NCBI RefSeq assembly: GCF_014904755.1
Contig: NZ_JACZFQ010000009.1
Span: 16,143 to 80,142, forward strand
From: Neoluteolibacter marinus
GTDB taxonomy: Bacteria > Verrucomicrobiota > Verrucomicrobiia > Verrucomicrobiales > Akkermansiaceae
Direction: 5' to 3'
DNA length: 64,000 nucleotides
In this document: positions 51,480 through 59,912 of the stretch, in pieces
Position numbering within the stretch: the stretch's first letter is position 1
Layout: each line of letters starts with the position of its first letter
Notes under the pieces: model-generated
Seen by the model: only the letters and a program-made list of their open reading frames with translations
What the model was told of the DNA's origin: nothing
The model's database searches: none
Position numbers and translations under genes: made by a program

Positions 51480-52727
51480 ATGAGCGAAAGAAGAGTCGTC
51501 ATCACCGGCATCGGTTGCGTCAGCCCGCTCGGGCTGGACCTGGAATCCACTTGGGAAGGCATGAAGTCCGGCCGCAGCGGGATCGGCCGCATCAGCCTGC
51601 TCGATCCCGAGCCCTACGAGTGCAAGATCGCCGGTGAGGTGAAGGACTTTTCCGCCGACCAGTACTTCAAGCTGCCCAAGGACGCCCGCCGGGCCGACCG
51701 CTACGTCCAGTTCGCCGTGGCGGCCTCGAAGATGGCGATCGAAGACAGCGGGGTGGATGTTTCGAAGATCGATTCGCGCCGCTTCGGCGTGATGGTCGGC
51801 AGCGGCATCGGCGGTCTCGGCACCCTCGAGCGTGAGCACGAGGTCTGCCTCACCAAGGGTCCGAAGCGGGTGTCACCGTTCACGATCCCGATGATGATCT
51901 CCAACATCGCCAGCGGCATCATCTCGATGGAATACGGCCTCCACGGCCCGAACATGGTGATCGTCACCGCTTGCGCGACGTCGAACCACAACATCGGCGA
52001 AGCCTGGCGGATGATCAAATTCGGCGACGCCGACGCCTTCCTCGCCGGCGGTGCCGAGTCGACCATCCTGCCGATGGGCCTGGCCGGGTTTGCCAACATG
52101 AAGGCGCTCAGCACCCGCAACGACGAGCCGGAGAAGGCCTCGCGTCCCTTCGACAAGAACCGCGACGGCTTCGTGATGGGCGAAGGTGCCGGCGTGGTGA
52201 TGATCGAGGAACTCGAGCACGCCAAGGCGCGTGGCGCGAAGATCTACGCGGAGCTGGTCGGGTATGGCGTGAGCGCCGATGCCTATCACCTCAGCGCCCC
52301 GTCGCCCGATGGATCGGGCCCGGCCTACGCGATCGGCATGGCCCTCAAGCACGCCAAGCTGAACGCGGAGGATGTCCAGTATCTCAACGCCCACGCCACT
52401 TCGACCGGGCTCGGTGACATTGCCGAGACCAAGGCGATCAAGCTGGCCTTCGGCGACCACGCCAAGAGCGGCTTGATGGTCAGTTCGACGAAGTCGATGA
52501 CCGGCCACATGCTCGGGGCTGCCGGCGGCATCGAGCTAATCGCCTCGGTGATGTCGATTGTCGACGGCGTCGTTCCGCCGACCATCAACGTCGACGACCA
52601 GGATCCGGAGTGCGACCTCGATGTCGTTCCGAACACCGCGCGCGAAGCCAAGGTGGACGTCGCCCTCAGCAACAGCTTCGGCTTCGGGGGCCACAACGCC
52701 TCGCTGCTGGTGAAGCGGTTCGGGTGA
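51480..52727 (+). CDS. fabF: Beta-ketoacyl-ACP synthase II
   Basis: Elongates acyl-ACP with malonyl-ACP in fatty acid synthesis. The thiolase-fold catalytic triad is present: Cys165 in VTACATSNHNIG, the first His in NAHATST and the second in KSMTGHMLGAAG. Length 415 is typical of FabF. The GDAD-type and PFDKNRDGFVMGEGAG segments match too. It starts 62 bp after the zinc ribbon gene and ends before the repeat-rich intergenic region 52728-53071. No acpP is seen next to it. Confidence 0.96.
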   Translation: MSERRVVITGIGCVSPLGLDLESTWEGMKSGRSGIGRISLLDPEPYECKIAGEVKDFSADQYFKLPKDARRADRYVQFAVAASKMAIEDSGVDVSKIDSRRFGVMVGSGIGGLGTLEREHEVCLTKGPKRVSPFTIPMMISNIASGIISMEYGLHGPNMVIVTACATSNHNIGEAWRMIKFGDADAFLAGGAESTILPMGLAGFANMKALSTRNDEPEKASRPFDKNRDGFVMGEGAGVVMIEELEHAKARGAKIYAELVGYGVSADAYHLSAPSPDGSGPAYAIGMALKHAKLNAEDVQYLNAHATSTGLGDIAETKAIKLAFGDHAKSGLMVSSTKSMTGHMLGAAGGIELIASVMSIVDGVVPPTINVDDQDPECDLDVVPNTAREAKVDVALSNSFGFGGHNASLLVKRFG

Positions 52728-53016
52728 TCTGTCCAACGTCGGCTGCGCCGCAGGTCATTGGGCGTGGCCACTTGTGGTCCGATGCGATCCGAAACATGAA
52801 AGCCGCAGGCCTTCGGACTGCGGCGATGATTCGCCGCTTTCGAGTGGATGGGCGGGCTTGCTGCCGACTGCGGGGAGGAAGAGAGCCAGGAGGGTCGCCG
52901 ACAGCCGGGTGAGCAGTCTGCCTCACCTATTATTCGAGAGAGCTGCGAATCATCGCAGCAGTCCAAGGGCGGCTGCGCCGCGGGCCATCGGGGGGGCGCC
53001 TCCCCTGAAAACCAAA
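52728..53016. repeat. Intergenic repeat tract: inverted hairpin elements inside direct repeats
   Basis: Between fabF and rpsU. Direct repeat: CGGCTGCGCCGC-led 23-mers at 52740-52762 and 52970-52992 (20 of 23 identical). Between them lie two related elements in opposite orientation: E1 at 52810-52843 (plus) and E2 at 52934-52968 (minus). E1 contains GCGGCGA-TGAT-TCGCCGC (52820-52837); E2 read on the minus strand contains GCTGCGA-TGAT-TCGCAGC (52942-52959). The only two stem differences pair with each other (G-C against T-A). A further GCCGCAG/CTGCGGC hairpin lies at 52802-52824. No protein gene is convincing. The structure resembles a REP/BIME-type interspersed repeat. Confidence 0.75.
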
Positions 53017-53041
53017 ACGGACGCCCTTGCGGGGCGTCCGT
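53017..53041 (-). terminator. Intrinsic terminator of rpsU
   Basis: ACGGACGCCC (53017-53026) pairs with GGGCGTCCGT (53032-53041), 10 bp with a 5-nt loop. Read on the minus strand the stem is followed by TTTTGGTTTTC, a T-rich tract, and it lies 30 bp after the rpsU stop. Confidence 0.85.
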
Positions 53042-53071
53042 CCTGAAATCGACTTCGGAAAGAGGAAAATC

Positions 53072-53338
53072 TTAATCGCGGTTGGCAGCGGCGGCAGCGG
53101 CAGCCTCTTCCGCCTTGGCGGACTGGGCCGGGCTGGTGTAGCGCCAGCGCACCTTGTGGCGCTTCGGGGCGGTGCGAGCCTTGCGGATCTTGCGGGCCGT
53201 GGTGGATTCGAACGCGCGGCGGCGGCGCATTTCCTCGAGGATGCCCTCGGTATCCAGTTTGGTCTTGAGACGCTTGAGGGCGCGGTCAACCGGTTCGCCC
53301 TTTTTCAATGTCACTCCACGCATGCTACGGTCGCTCAT
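53072..53338 (-). CDS. rpsU: 30S ribosomal protein bS21
   Basis: bS21 is a small-subunit ribosomal protein near the mRNA exit. The core MRGVTLKKGEPVDRALKRLK and RRRRAFESTTARKIRKARTA matches the family. Starting at ATG 53338 (MSDRSMRGV) gives 88 residues; ATG 53323 (MRGV) would give 83. The C-terminus has an extra Ala/Glu tail (AEEAAAAAAANRD) beyond the usual 70 residues. The gene is a single unit with its own terminator and divergent from the peroxiredoxin gene. Confidence 0.9.
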   Translation of the reverse strand: MSDRSMRGVTLKKGEPVDRALKRLKTKLDTEGILEEMRRRRAFESTTARKIRKARTAPKRHKVRWRYTSPAQSAKAEEAAAAAAANRD

Positions 53339-53477
53339 TCGGTCAGAATCTTGTTTTCCTAAAGTCGGGGCGCGGAAGCTGAGGCGGGACCGGCCACTTG
53401 TCAATCCGGGAGTTGGCGAATTTCTCGGGCCGTCGGGAGGCTTGCACCTCGATCAGACTCAGTCAGTTTCGCCCCCG

Positions 53478-53957
53478 ATGAAGCCAGAAATCGGACAAAC
53501 GGCCCCCGACTTCACCGCGCCGGTGACCGGGGAGGGATATGGCGAGGAGGCGATGCTGTCGCTCGGCGACCTGCGCGGCGAGCGGGTCGTGCTGGTTTTC
53601 TACCCGAAAGACGACACCCCGGGCTGCACCAAGCAGGCCTGTGCCCTGCGGGATGGATGGGACTCGTTGAAAACCAGAGCGAAGATCTTCGGGGTGAGCA
53701 TCGATCCGGTGAAACGGCACCGCAAGTTCATCACCAAGTACAACCTGAGCTACCCGCTGATCGCCGACGAGGACAAGGTCATCGTCGAGGCCTACGGGGT
53801 GTGGGTGGAGAAGTCGTTGTACGGGAAGAAATACATGGGCACGGAGCGCAGCACCTTCGTGATCGGGGCGGACGGGCGGATCGAGGCGGTCCTGGAAAAG
53901 GTCTCGCCGGATGCCCATTTGGAGCTGCTTCACCAGGCGCTGGACGGCCGGGATTGA
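53478..53957 (+). CDS. bcp: Thioredoxin-dependent peroxiredoxin (Bcp/PrxQ type)
   Basis: Reduces organic and hydrogen peroxides. The peroxidatic Cys50 is in DDTPGCTKQACALRD, with a possible resolving Cys55 five residues later, the PrxQ pattern; FYPKDDTPGCT and later RSTFVIGADGRI are family motifs. ATG 53478 gives 159 residues, usual length. Transcribed divergently from rpsU. Located just before a small membrane protein and recR. Confidence 0.94.
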   Translation: MKPEIGQTAPDFTAPVTGEGYGEEAMLSLGDLRGERVVLVFYPKDDTPGCTKQACALRDGWDSLKTRAKIFGVSIDPVKRHRKFITKYNLSYPLIADEDKVIVEAYGVWVEKSLYGKKYMGTERSTFVIGADGRIEAVLEKVSPDAHLELLHQALDGRD

Positions 53958-54011
53958 TTCAATCCTATTGAGCTTTCAGCGGCGGTGCCGCTAGTCTCCG
54001 CCCACCGACCG

Positions 54012-54446
54012 ATGCCGAAGAAGACTCCGAAACCCCCCGCCCACCCCGGTGCCGCCGTGCTTTCGATCGGCGGCATGTCGCTGGTGCTGGGGATCGTGCT
54101 CGAGGTGCTGGGGTTCTCGCGGAAGTTCGACCAGATGGTCATGGATTGGATTTCATCCAGCAAGCTGGGCGGGACCTTCGAGAAGCTTCCCGGCTACGTG
54201 CCGTGGCTGTGGACGGTGCCCGTGGTCATCGGGCTGGCGGCCGGCATGCTCGGGTCGCGGCTCAACTGGCGGCGCGCGGTGCTGTGGGCCACCACCCTGG
54301 TGCTAACCCTCGGCTGGGTGCCGGTCCTTGCCCTCGCCGGATTCCGGCCGACGATCACCACGCCGCTGTTCGCGCTGGTCTGGTGCGGCTTGTGGTCGAT
54401 GATCTACGCGACCCGCCACCAGGAACCCGGCGAACGGGAGGAATAG
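54012..54446 (+). CDS. Three-helix membrane protein, unknown
   Basis: A 144-residue protein from ATG 54012 (MPKKTPKPPAHPG) with hydrophobic segments SIGGMSLVLGIVLEVLGF, PWLWTVPVVIGLAAGML, AVLWATTLVLTLGWVPVLAL and PLFALVWCGLWSMIYA. No family is recognised. It is followed four bases later by recR, so they may be co-transcribed. Confidence 0.6.
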   Translation: MPKKTPKPPAHPGAAVLSIGGMSLVLGIVLEVLGFSRKFDQMVMDWISSSKLGGTFEKLPGYVPWLWTVPVVIGLAAGMLGSRLNWRRAVLWATTLVLTLGWVPVLALAGFRPTITTPLFALVWCGLWSMIYATRHQEPGEREE

Positions 54447-54450
54447 CAGC

Positions 54451-55053
54451 ATGGCACGCATCGAATATCCCGAGTCCGTCGGCGTCTTGGTTGAGGAACT
54501 CCGCCACCTGCCTGGCGTCGGTCCGCGCAGCGCCGAGCGGATGGCGATCTGGCTGCTGCAGAACGCCAAGGCCGACCCGCTCGCCCTGGCAGCCGCGCTC
54601 GAGCGGGCGAAGGCCGAGGTGGTCGCCTGCCCGACCTGCGGGTTTTTCGCCACCGCGGAGCGTTGTGCGATTTGCTCCGATGCCTCGCGGGAGCCGGTGC
54701 TGTGCGTGGTCGAACAGGCCACCGATGTCCTGCCGCTGGAACGTTCCGGCGTTTTCAAAGGCCGATACCACTGCCTCGGCGGCAAGCTGTCGCCGCTCGA
54801 CAACGTGACGCCCGAAGACCTCCGCATCGGTTCGCTGCTGCGGCGGATCGAGGCGGAGAACGTTCCCGAGGTGATCCTCGCACCCGGCTCGGATGTCGAG
54901 GGCGAGGCGACGGCCAACTACCTTGCCGGCCTGTTGCGCGGGAAGTGTACCATCACCCGCATCGCCCAAGGCCTGCCGGCCGGCGGTGGACTCGAGCACG
55001 CCGATGCCCTGACCCTCGCCCGCGCCTTGGAAGGTCGCCGGGGAATTCTGTGA
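54451..55053 (+). CDS. recR: Recombination mediator protein RecR
   Basis: RecR, with RecO/RecF, loads RecA at gaps in DNA repair. The HhH motif is HLPGVGPRSAERMAIWLLQ, the zinc finger CPTCGFF...CAICSD, followed by the Toprim domain (VLCVVEQATDVLPLE, GRYHCLGGKLSPLDNV). Length 200 equals E. coli RecR (201). ATG 54451 starts four bases after the previous gene. Confidence 0.96.
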   Translation: MARIEYPESVGVLVEELRHLPGVGPRSAERMAIWLLQNAKADPLALAAALERAKAEVVACPTCGFFATAERCAICSDASREPVLCVVEQATDVLPLERSGVFKGRYHCLGGKLSPLDNVTPEDLRIGSLLRRIEAENVPEVILAPGSDVEGEATANYLAGLLRGKCTITRIAQGLPAGGGLEHADALTLARALEGRRGIL

Positions 55054-55138
55054 GAGGACAGCGGGGACTCTCGTGGAGCGGGGAATTTGGGCGAGATTGA
55101 CGACTCTCATCTCGCGGGTAGTCTGGTTTGATAACTCC

Positions 55139-55888
55139 ATGAGCCGGAGAACCTACCGCCTTTCTGCGATCATCCTGCTGCTCGTTGCTCTTTCATTACT
55201 GATAAGGCAGCAATGTTTTGTTCCGAGTATGGGGAACTACGAAGACGCATGGAGCAGGAATTCGAAGAGCGCTAGGGGCGATGCGACGGACGCTTCCATG
55301 TTGCCCACCTCCAGCCGGTCGCATGAATCCAGAGGTCGACTGAAACGTATTCATGAGCAGACAGCATCCTTCAATGACTACCTGACGCACTACCAATCGC
55401 TAACCAGTGCTTTGGCGAGAAGTGATTTGTTAAATGAAATGATCCCGCCCTACGGGCGAGCCTTCGGACCGCAGATTCTCGAGCTCATTGAATCCTCCGA
55501 ACCCACGGCCGAGAGCCGGATTGCGCTGCTGAGACTCGGATGCCTCAATGCCTCCGAGGATCTCTCGATTCATGCGTATGCGTTGGAACAGTTTCCCTCC
55601 GGTAAGGACCGCAGCTCGCTGATTCGTGCCGCGCTCACCTACTATCCCACGGAGGAAATCGGCCACTTTCTTGTCTCAATGGAGCACTCCCCCGTGGAGA
55701 GAGATATCAGGGAAACGGCTCGCCTGATTTCCGAAGAGCGGCTGCTGGGGAGACCTCAGATTAGTGATGCTCAGTTGCAGCAAATGGTGGATTCGGTGGA
55801 ATCTCAGGAGATCCGCTCGGCTCTCGTAGTTGAAGCTGCAGAGCGTTCGAGGCGGAAGCGTCTCCTCCCTGCGGCTGATCAAGAATGA
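55139..55888 (+). CDS. Membrane-anchored helical protein, unknown
   Basis: A 249-residue protein from ATG 55139 with a signal-anchor-like helix (LSAIILLLVALSLLIR) and a mainly helical, charged C-terminal region. The gene appears less GC-rich than its neighbours, which may point to a recent or rapidly changing origin. No family is recognised; no cysteine or catalytic pattern stands out. Starting at 55073 would add 22 residues before the Met used here. Confidence 0.55.
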   Translation: MSRRTYRLSAIILLLVALSLLIRQQCFVPSMGNYEDAWSRNSKSARGDATDASMLPTSSRSHESRGRLKRIHEQTASFNDYLTHYQSLTSALARSDLLNEMIPPYGRAFGPQILELIESSEPTAESRIALLRLGCLNASEDLSIHAYALEQFPSGKDRSSLIRAALTYYPTEEIGHFLVSMEHSPVERDIRETARLISEERLLGRPQISDAQLQQMVDSVESQEIRSALVVEAAERSRRKRLLPAADQE

Positions 55889-55960
55889 GAGGCCCGGCCG
55901 GATGAGAATCTCAAATCGGTGATCGCAAATTCCAGTATGGCACTTTGAAATCCGCCGCCA

Positions 55961-56812
55961 ATGTCTCGTCCTTCCCGCAAACCCAAGGATTTCCAGGCCA
56001 AGAAAACCTGGAAACGCTCCGGTCCACCCGCTGCCAAGCGCGCGCCTCGCGGCGAGCAGGGCTGGGACCAGGTGGCCGGTTGGTACGACAAGCTCGTCGG
56101 CGACAAGGGATCGGACTACCACCGCAATGTCATCCTGCCCGCCGCAATGCGACTGCTTGCCCCGGCTCCGGGGGAGAAGGTCCTCGACCTGTGCTGCGGG
56201 CAGGGCGTGCTGATCCCGCTGCTGCTGGAGTCCAAGGTCGCGGCGGTGACGGGCGTGGATGCCAGCCCGAAACTGATCGAGTCCGCCGGCGCGCGGTTCC
56301 GCGGCGACAAGCGGGTCAGCCTGGTCGTCGCCGATGCCTGTGCGCCGGGACCGTGGGCCGACGGCTCGCACGATGCCGCCGCCTGCATCATGGCGGTCCA
56401 CGACGTCCCCGACTTGCCGGCGATGGCCCGTCAGACGGCCGCCGCCTTGAAGCCGGGCGGGCGCTTCGTCGCGATCTTCATGCACCCCTGTTTCCGCATC
56501 CCGCAGCAAGCGCACTGGGGCTGGGACGAGGGCCGCAAGCTGCAGTTCCGCCGCGTCGACCGCTACGGCGTCCCGCAGGAAATCCCCATCGTCACCCACC
56601 CGGGCCAGGGCGGGGGAGACACCACCACCTTCTACCACCGGCCGGTCGGCGAGGTGCTGAGCGCGTTCGGCCAGGCCGGGCTGGCGATCACCGTGTGCGA
56701 GGAATTGTTCAGCCACCGCCGCTCCCAACCGGGACCGCGGGCGAAGGGCGAGAACCGCGCGGTGAAGGAATTCCCCGTATTCCTCGCGATCTCCTGCGTG
56801 AAACTGTCGTGA
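55961..56812 (+). CDS. Class I SAM-dependent methyltransferase
   Basis: A 283-residue methyltransferase. A basic, Lys/Arg-rich N-terminal tail (about 35 residues) precedes the Rossmann core: VLDLCCGQGVLIPLLLE (motif I), VTGVDASP, VADACAPGPWADGSHDAAAC, and LKPGGRFVAIFMHP. The basic tail could allow nucleic acid or ribosome contact, which is speculative. The substrate is unknown. It is convergent with the fadL-type gene, four bases away. Confidence 0.87.
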   Translation: MSRPSRKPKDFQAKKTWKRSGPPAAKRAPRGEQGWDQVAGWYDKLVGDKGSDYHRNVILPAAMRLLAPAPGEKVLDLCCGQGVLIPLLLESKVAAVTGVDASPKLIESAGARFRGDKRVSLVVADACAPGPWADGSHDAAACIMAVHDVPDLPAMARQTAAALKPGGRFVAIFMHPCFRIPQQAHWGWDEGRKLQFRRVDRYGVPQEIPIVTHPGQGGGDTTTFYHRPVGEVLSAFGQAGLAITVCEELFSHRRSQPGPRAKGENRAVKEFPVFLAISCVKLS

Positions 56813-56816
56813 CCGG

Positions 56817-58136
56817 TTAGAATCGCCGGGTCATCCCGAGCGCGAGCGATTGGACGGTGAGTTCGGTGCGGCTGTTGGAATACTCGCCGGCGCGATAGCC
56901 GCTGGCGGCGGCATTGGCCGCGGGGCCGAACTGGAGTTCGTAGCCCAGGTCGAAGCGCCAGTCGCCGGTCCGCCAACCGAGGCCCAGTGCCACGGCGTGC
57001 TCCGGCAGCGGGACGTTGAGCGGGGTGATCAGCGCGTCGGGAGCGGGGGATTCGCCATAGCGCCAGCCGGCACGGACGGTCCAGCTACTGGAAATCTCAT
57101 ACTCCGCGCCGAGGGCCAGCACCCAGCGGTCCTTCCAGCCGACCGGAACCCGGTCGGCGACGGCGGATCCGATCGCGCCGTTGATGGCCGGATTGGTCCC
57201 GCCGGACAGCGCGACGTCGAGCTGGTCGAAAGCCTTGCTCCACTGGATCCAATCCGCCCACAGGCCGATCTTCAGGCGCCCGCTCGCCTGCCAGGAGGCC
57301 CCGAAGCCGGCGATGAAGGGCAGCGCGTTGTGGGTGGTCGCGTCGTAGCGGGCGTAGGGCGGTGTGCCGGCGAGCCCGAGCGGCGGGAGTTGCGCCGAGT
57401 AGTCGGCGAAGGCATCGCCGTCGTTGTCGAGTTCGACCCGCGGGCGGGCGCGCATCCCGAAGCTCCAGCACGGGTCGGGTCGCCACAGCAGGCCGGCTTC
57501 CGGCATCATCGCCCAGCCGTCGGTGGTCATGTCGAGGTCGACCTTGGCCCCGGCCAGCGCGGGATTGCTCTGGAAGATGAACGGCGCGTCGAAGTCCACC
57601 TCGCTGTAGATCGCGCCGATGCTGGCTCCCAGCGAGAGGGTTTCGCTCAGGGAAATCGCCGCGCCGAGATTGGTGCGCAGGGCGAGGAAGCCGCTTTCGT
57701 GGGGCACCGTTCCATAAGTTACCCCGCCGATCCCGCCGGGGACGTCCGGGTAGTTCCATTGACCTTCCAAGGCGGACAGCGCGGCGAAGGAGAGCCCGAA
57801 GGTCCAGCGGCTGTGACCATCGCGCCAAGCGACCGCCATTTCCGGCACGGCACCGGTCCGGCTCATTTCATAAGAGCGGCCGCCGTGGTTATAGTCCGCC
57901 TCGCCGTGGATCGCGCGGAGGCCGAGAGTCCATTCGTTTCCGGTCAGGGCTGCCAGAGCGGCGGGATTGGTCTGCATCGCGCTCATCGCGTCAGCCGCGG
58001 TGCCTGAAAAGGCCCCGGCAGCGCCGCTGTCGGCCGCTCCGAAACCATATCTCAGAACGCCGTTGCCGGCTGCCGGGAGCAGCAAGCCGATGGCCACCGC
58101 GGGGTTGAGAGAGGAAAGTCGCATCCGGGATTTCAT
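56817..58136 (-). CDS. FadL-family outer membrane transport protein
   Basis: A 439-residue outer-membrane protein of the FadL/TodX family, which transports hydrophobic compounds such as long-chain fatty acids or aromatics. A signal peptide (RLSSLNPAVAIGLLLPAAG) and the conserved N-terminal plug FGAADSGAAGAFSGTAADAM with NPAALAAL are visible; the rest consists of alternating amphipathic strands and ends in the typical Phe (MTRRF). ATG 58136 with GGAAGG six bases upstream is the best start. It is divergent from the DUF4331 gene, and the 58137-58305 gap contains a palindrome CGGAAAGTTCCG at 58193-58204. Confidence 0.85.
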   Translation of the reverse strand: MKSRMRLSSLNPAVAIGLLLPAAGNGVLRYGFGAADSGAAGAFSGTAADAMSAMQTNPAALAALTGNEWTLGLRAIHGEADYNHGGRSYEMSRTGAVPEMAVAWRDGHSRWTFGLSFAALSALEGQWNYPDVPGGIGGVTYGTVPHESGFLALRTNLGAAISLSETLSLGASIGAIYSEVDFDAPFIFQSNPALAGAKVDLDMTTDGWAMMPEAGLLWRPDPCWSFGMRARPRVELDNDGDAFADYSAQLPPLGLAGTPPYARYDATTHNALPFIAGFGASWQASGRLKIGLWADWIQWSKAFDQLDVALSGGTNPAINGAIGSAVADRVPVGWKDRWVLALGAEYEISSSWTVRAGWRYGESPAPDALITPLNVPLPEHAVALGLGWRTGDWRFDLGYELQFGPAANAAASGYRAGEYSNSRTELTVQSLALGMTRRF

Positions 58137-58192
58137 CGGCACCTTCCCCGAGCCGCGCGGGGTCTGTCGAGTACCCTTCATCAGGGGTGTTG

Positions 58193-58204
58193 CGGAAAGT
58201 TCCG
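58193..58204. promoter_or_regulatory. CGGAA-AG-TTCCG palindrome between fadL-like and DUF4331 genes
   Basis: A 12-bp inverted repeat with 5-bp arms in the 169-bp divergent gap. It overlaps a GGAAC sequence on the minus strand, which resembles the -35 element of several ECF sigma factors; no matching -10 box could be fixed. It could be a shared control site of both genes. Confidence 0.3.
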
Positions 58205-58305
58205 TAAAAGATGCATCCGGAATCGGACCGCGGGCGTTGCCTGCTTTGAGAGGGCTTCCCCCTGCAGATCCGGGGAGCGGCCCGGACCATTGAACGAACC
58301 GCATC

Positions 58306-59823
58306 ATGAAAATCACAAACCAACTTCCACGACGGCATCCGGGCCGCCGCGCCGCCCTGATCGCCGCCTGTGCCGCCTTTGCACCTGTCACCTGCCTGAC
58401 CGCGGCGAGCCACAGCGACGCCCCGCTCATCAAGCAGGACCCGCAGGCGAACTTGACCGACGTTTATGCCTTCTTGGGCACCCGATATGACGACCCTTCG
58501 GTGAACGTACTCAACGTCGTGGTCTCGGTGCGACCCTTCTCCGATCCCGGCGACGGCGTGATTTACGAACGCTTCGCCGACGACGCGCTTTACAGCATCC
58601 ATATCACCGACCCGAACACCGGCGTGCCGATCCAGCAGTTCGACTTCGAGTTCTCCTCGGTGACCGACGTGAAGAATCCGGACACCATCCTCTCCTACGG
58701 CCGCGGCACCGGGGTGGGGCCGATCATGAACATCGGCGACGACAATCAGAATTTCACCCAGACCTATCGTTTCACGGCCAGGAAAGTGGCGGGCAAGGGG
58801 CGGTATTCGAAACTCCGCGATGTCTTCGAAGCGGACGACTTGCCGGTTTCCCCGCCCAATGTCGGTGTCAGGACGACGCCCGCCTACAACGATCCGGAAA
58901 CCGGGCTCGCCGTTTCGGGAGCCGTGGACCTCGCGGGACTCGACACGCTGACCATGCAAGCGATCAGTCCGGTGCACAGTGGCATCGTGACCTGGGCCGG
59001 CCCGCGTGAGGACGGTTTCTATGCCGACACCCCCGGGATCTTTGATTTCCTCGATCCGCGGATCATCGACAACAACGGCAACGGTGCCGATGGCCTTGGC
59101 CAGGACGGCGGCGGAGTCGATGGGTTCAAGGGATTCAACGTGCTCACCTACGGCGTCCAGATCCCGCTCGATCAGCTCGATCCGGTGGCCTTCCAGAATC
59201 CCTTTCTCGGCCAGCGTCAGGGAGTCGGCGTCTATGCCTCGGTCAGCCGCAAGTCCAAGACCACCCGGTCCAGCCACCGGGTGCCATCGAGCCGTGGCAG
59301 TTGGGTGCAAGTGAACCGGATGGGCAATCCTCTCTTCAACGAGGTGCTGGTCTCGCTGCGGGACAAGGACAGGTACAACATGACCTTGCCGGAAAACGAC
59401 GAGGACTACCGCACCTATGCCGAGAATCCGGAGGTGGCGTTCTTGATCAATGCGGTGCTGTTCGCCGACCCTGAAGGCGACGGACCGCTTGCCATCAGCG
59501 GCCGCACCGATCTCGCGGCGGTGTATCTGCCGGACGTGCTGCGCGTCGACACCACGACGGGACCGGTGCTTCTGCCCGGCCAGGAAGGCTACAGCCGCCT
59601 GAGCTTCATCGGCGGTGATACCGGAGGCTGGCCGAACGGCCGCCGTCCCGGTGACGACGTCGTCGACATCGCGTTGACCGCGGTCGCCAGCGGCCCGGCC
59701 TACGCTTCGATCACGGTGGTCGGCGACAACGTCGCGACCAACGACCAGCTCTACAACCGGGTCTTCCCGTATCTTGGCACCCCTCACGCGGGCCCCACGG
59801 TGAGCCAGCGCACCGGTCCCTGA
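58306..59823 (+). CDS. DUF4331 domain-containing secreted protein
   Basis: A 505-residue exported protein. A signal peptide is followed by the hallmark of DUF4331, ASHSDAPLIKQDPQANLTDV, with YAFLGTRYDDPSVNVLNVVV; later segments alternate beta strands, including NPDTILSYGRGTGVGPIM. The function of the family is unknown. It is the first gene of a plus-strand series with a TPR protein, an ECF sigma factor and an anti-sigma factor, and is separated from the TPR gene by a large hairpin at 59830-59884. Confidence 0.88.
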   Translation: MKITNQLPRRHPGRRAALIAACAAFAPVTCLTAASHSDAPLIKQDPQANLTDVYAFLGTRYDDPSVNVLNVVVSVRPFSDPGDGVIYERFADDALYSIHITDPNTGVPIQQFDFEFSSVTDVKNPDTILSYGRGTGVGPIMNIGDDNQNFTQTYRFTARKVAGKGRYSKLRDVFEADDLPVSPPNVGVRTTPAYNDPETGLAVSGAVDLAGLDTLTMQAISPVHSGIVTWAGPREDGFYADTPGIFDFLDPRIIDNNGNGADGLGQDGGGVDGFKGFNVLTYGVQIPLDQLDPVAFQNPFLGQRQGVGVYASVSRKSKTTRSSHRVPSSRGSWVQVNRMGNPLFNEVLVSLRDKDRYNMTLPENDEDYRTYAENPEVAFLINAVLFADPEGDGPLAISGRTDLAAVYLPDVLRVDTTTGPVLLPGQEGYSRLSFIGGDTGGWPNGRRPGDDVVDIALTAVASGPAYASITVVGDNVATNDQLYNRVFPYLGTPHAGPTVSQRTGP

Positions 59824-59829
59824 ATCCTT

Positions 59830-59884
59830 CCGGGGCTGACGGTGGCGACAAACCCAAAACTCCCCCGGAGTCCGTCAGCCCCGG
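59830..59884 (+). promoter_or_regulatory. Long perfect-arm hairpin between DUF4331 and TPR genes
   Basis: CCGGGGCTGACGG (59830-59842) pairs perfectly with CCGTCAGCCCCGG (59872-59884) over 13 bp, and the arms extend with a T-G and a T-A pair. The 29-nt loop itself holds CTCC-cc-CGGAG. It begins seven bases after the DUF4331 stop and ends 28 bp before the TPR start; only ATTTCTCC follows, so it may be a terminator, attenuator or mRNA-processing site. Confidence 0.7.
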
Positions 59885-59912
59885 GATTTCTCCCCTCCAA
59901 CCATTTTCCATC

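Noticed and set aside
52774..53046. Short open frame across the fabF-rpsU gap
   Set aside because: It runs through the repeated hairpins and the rpsU terminator, and its Arg/Pro/Ala-rich translation has no features of a protein.
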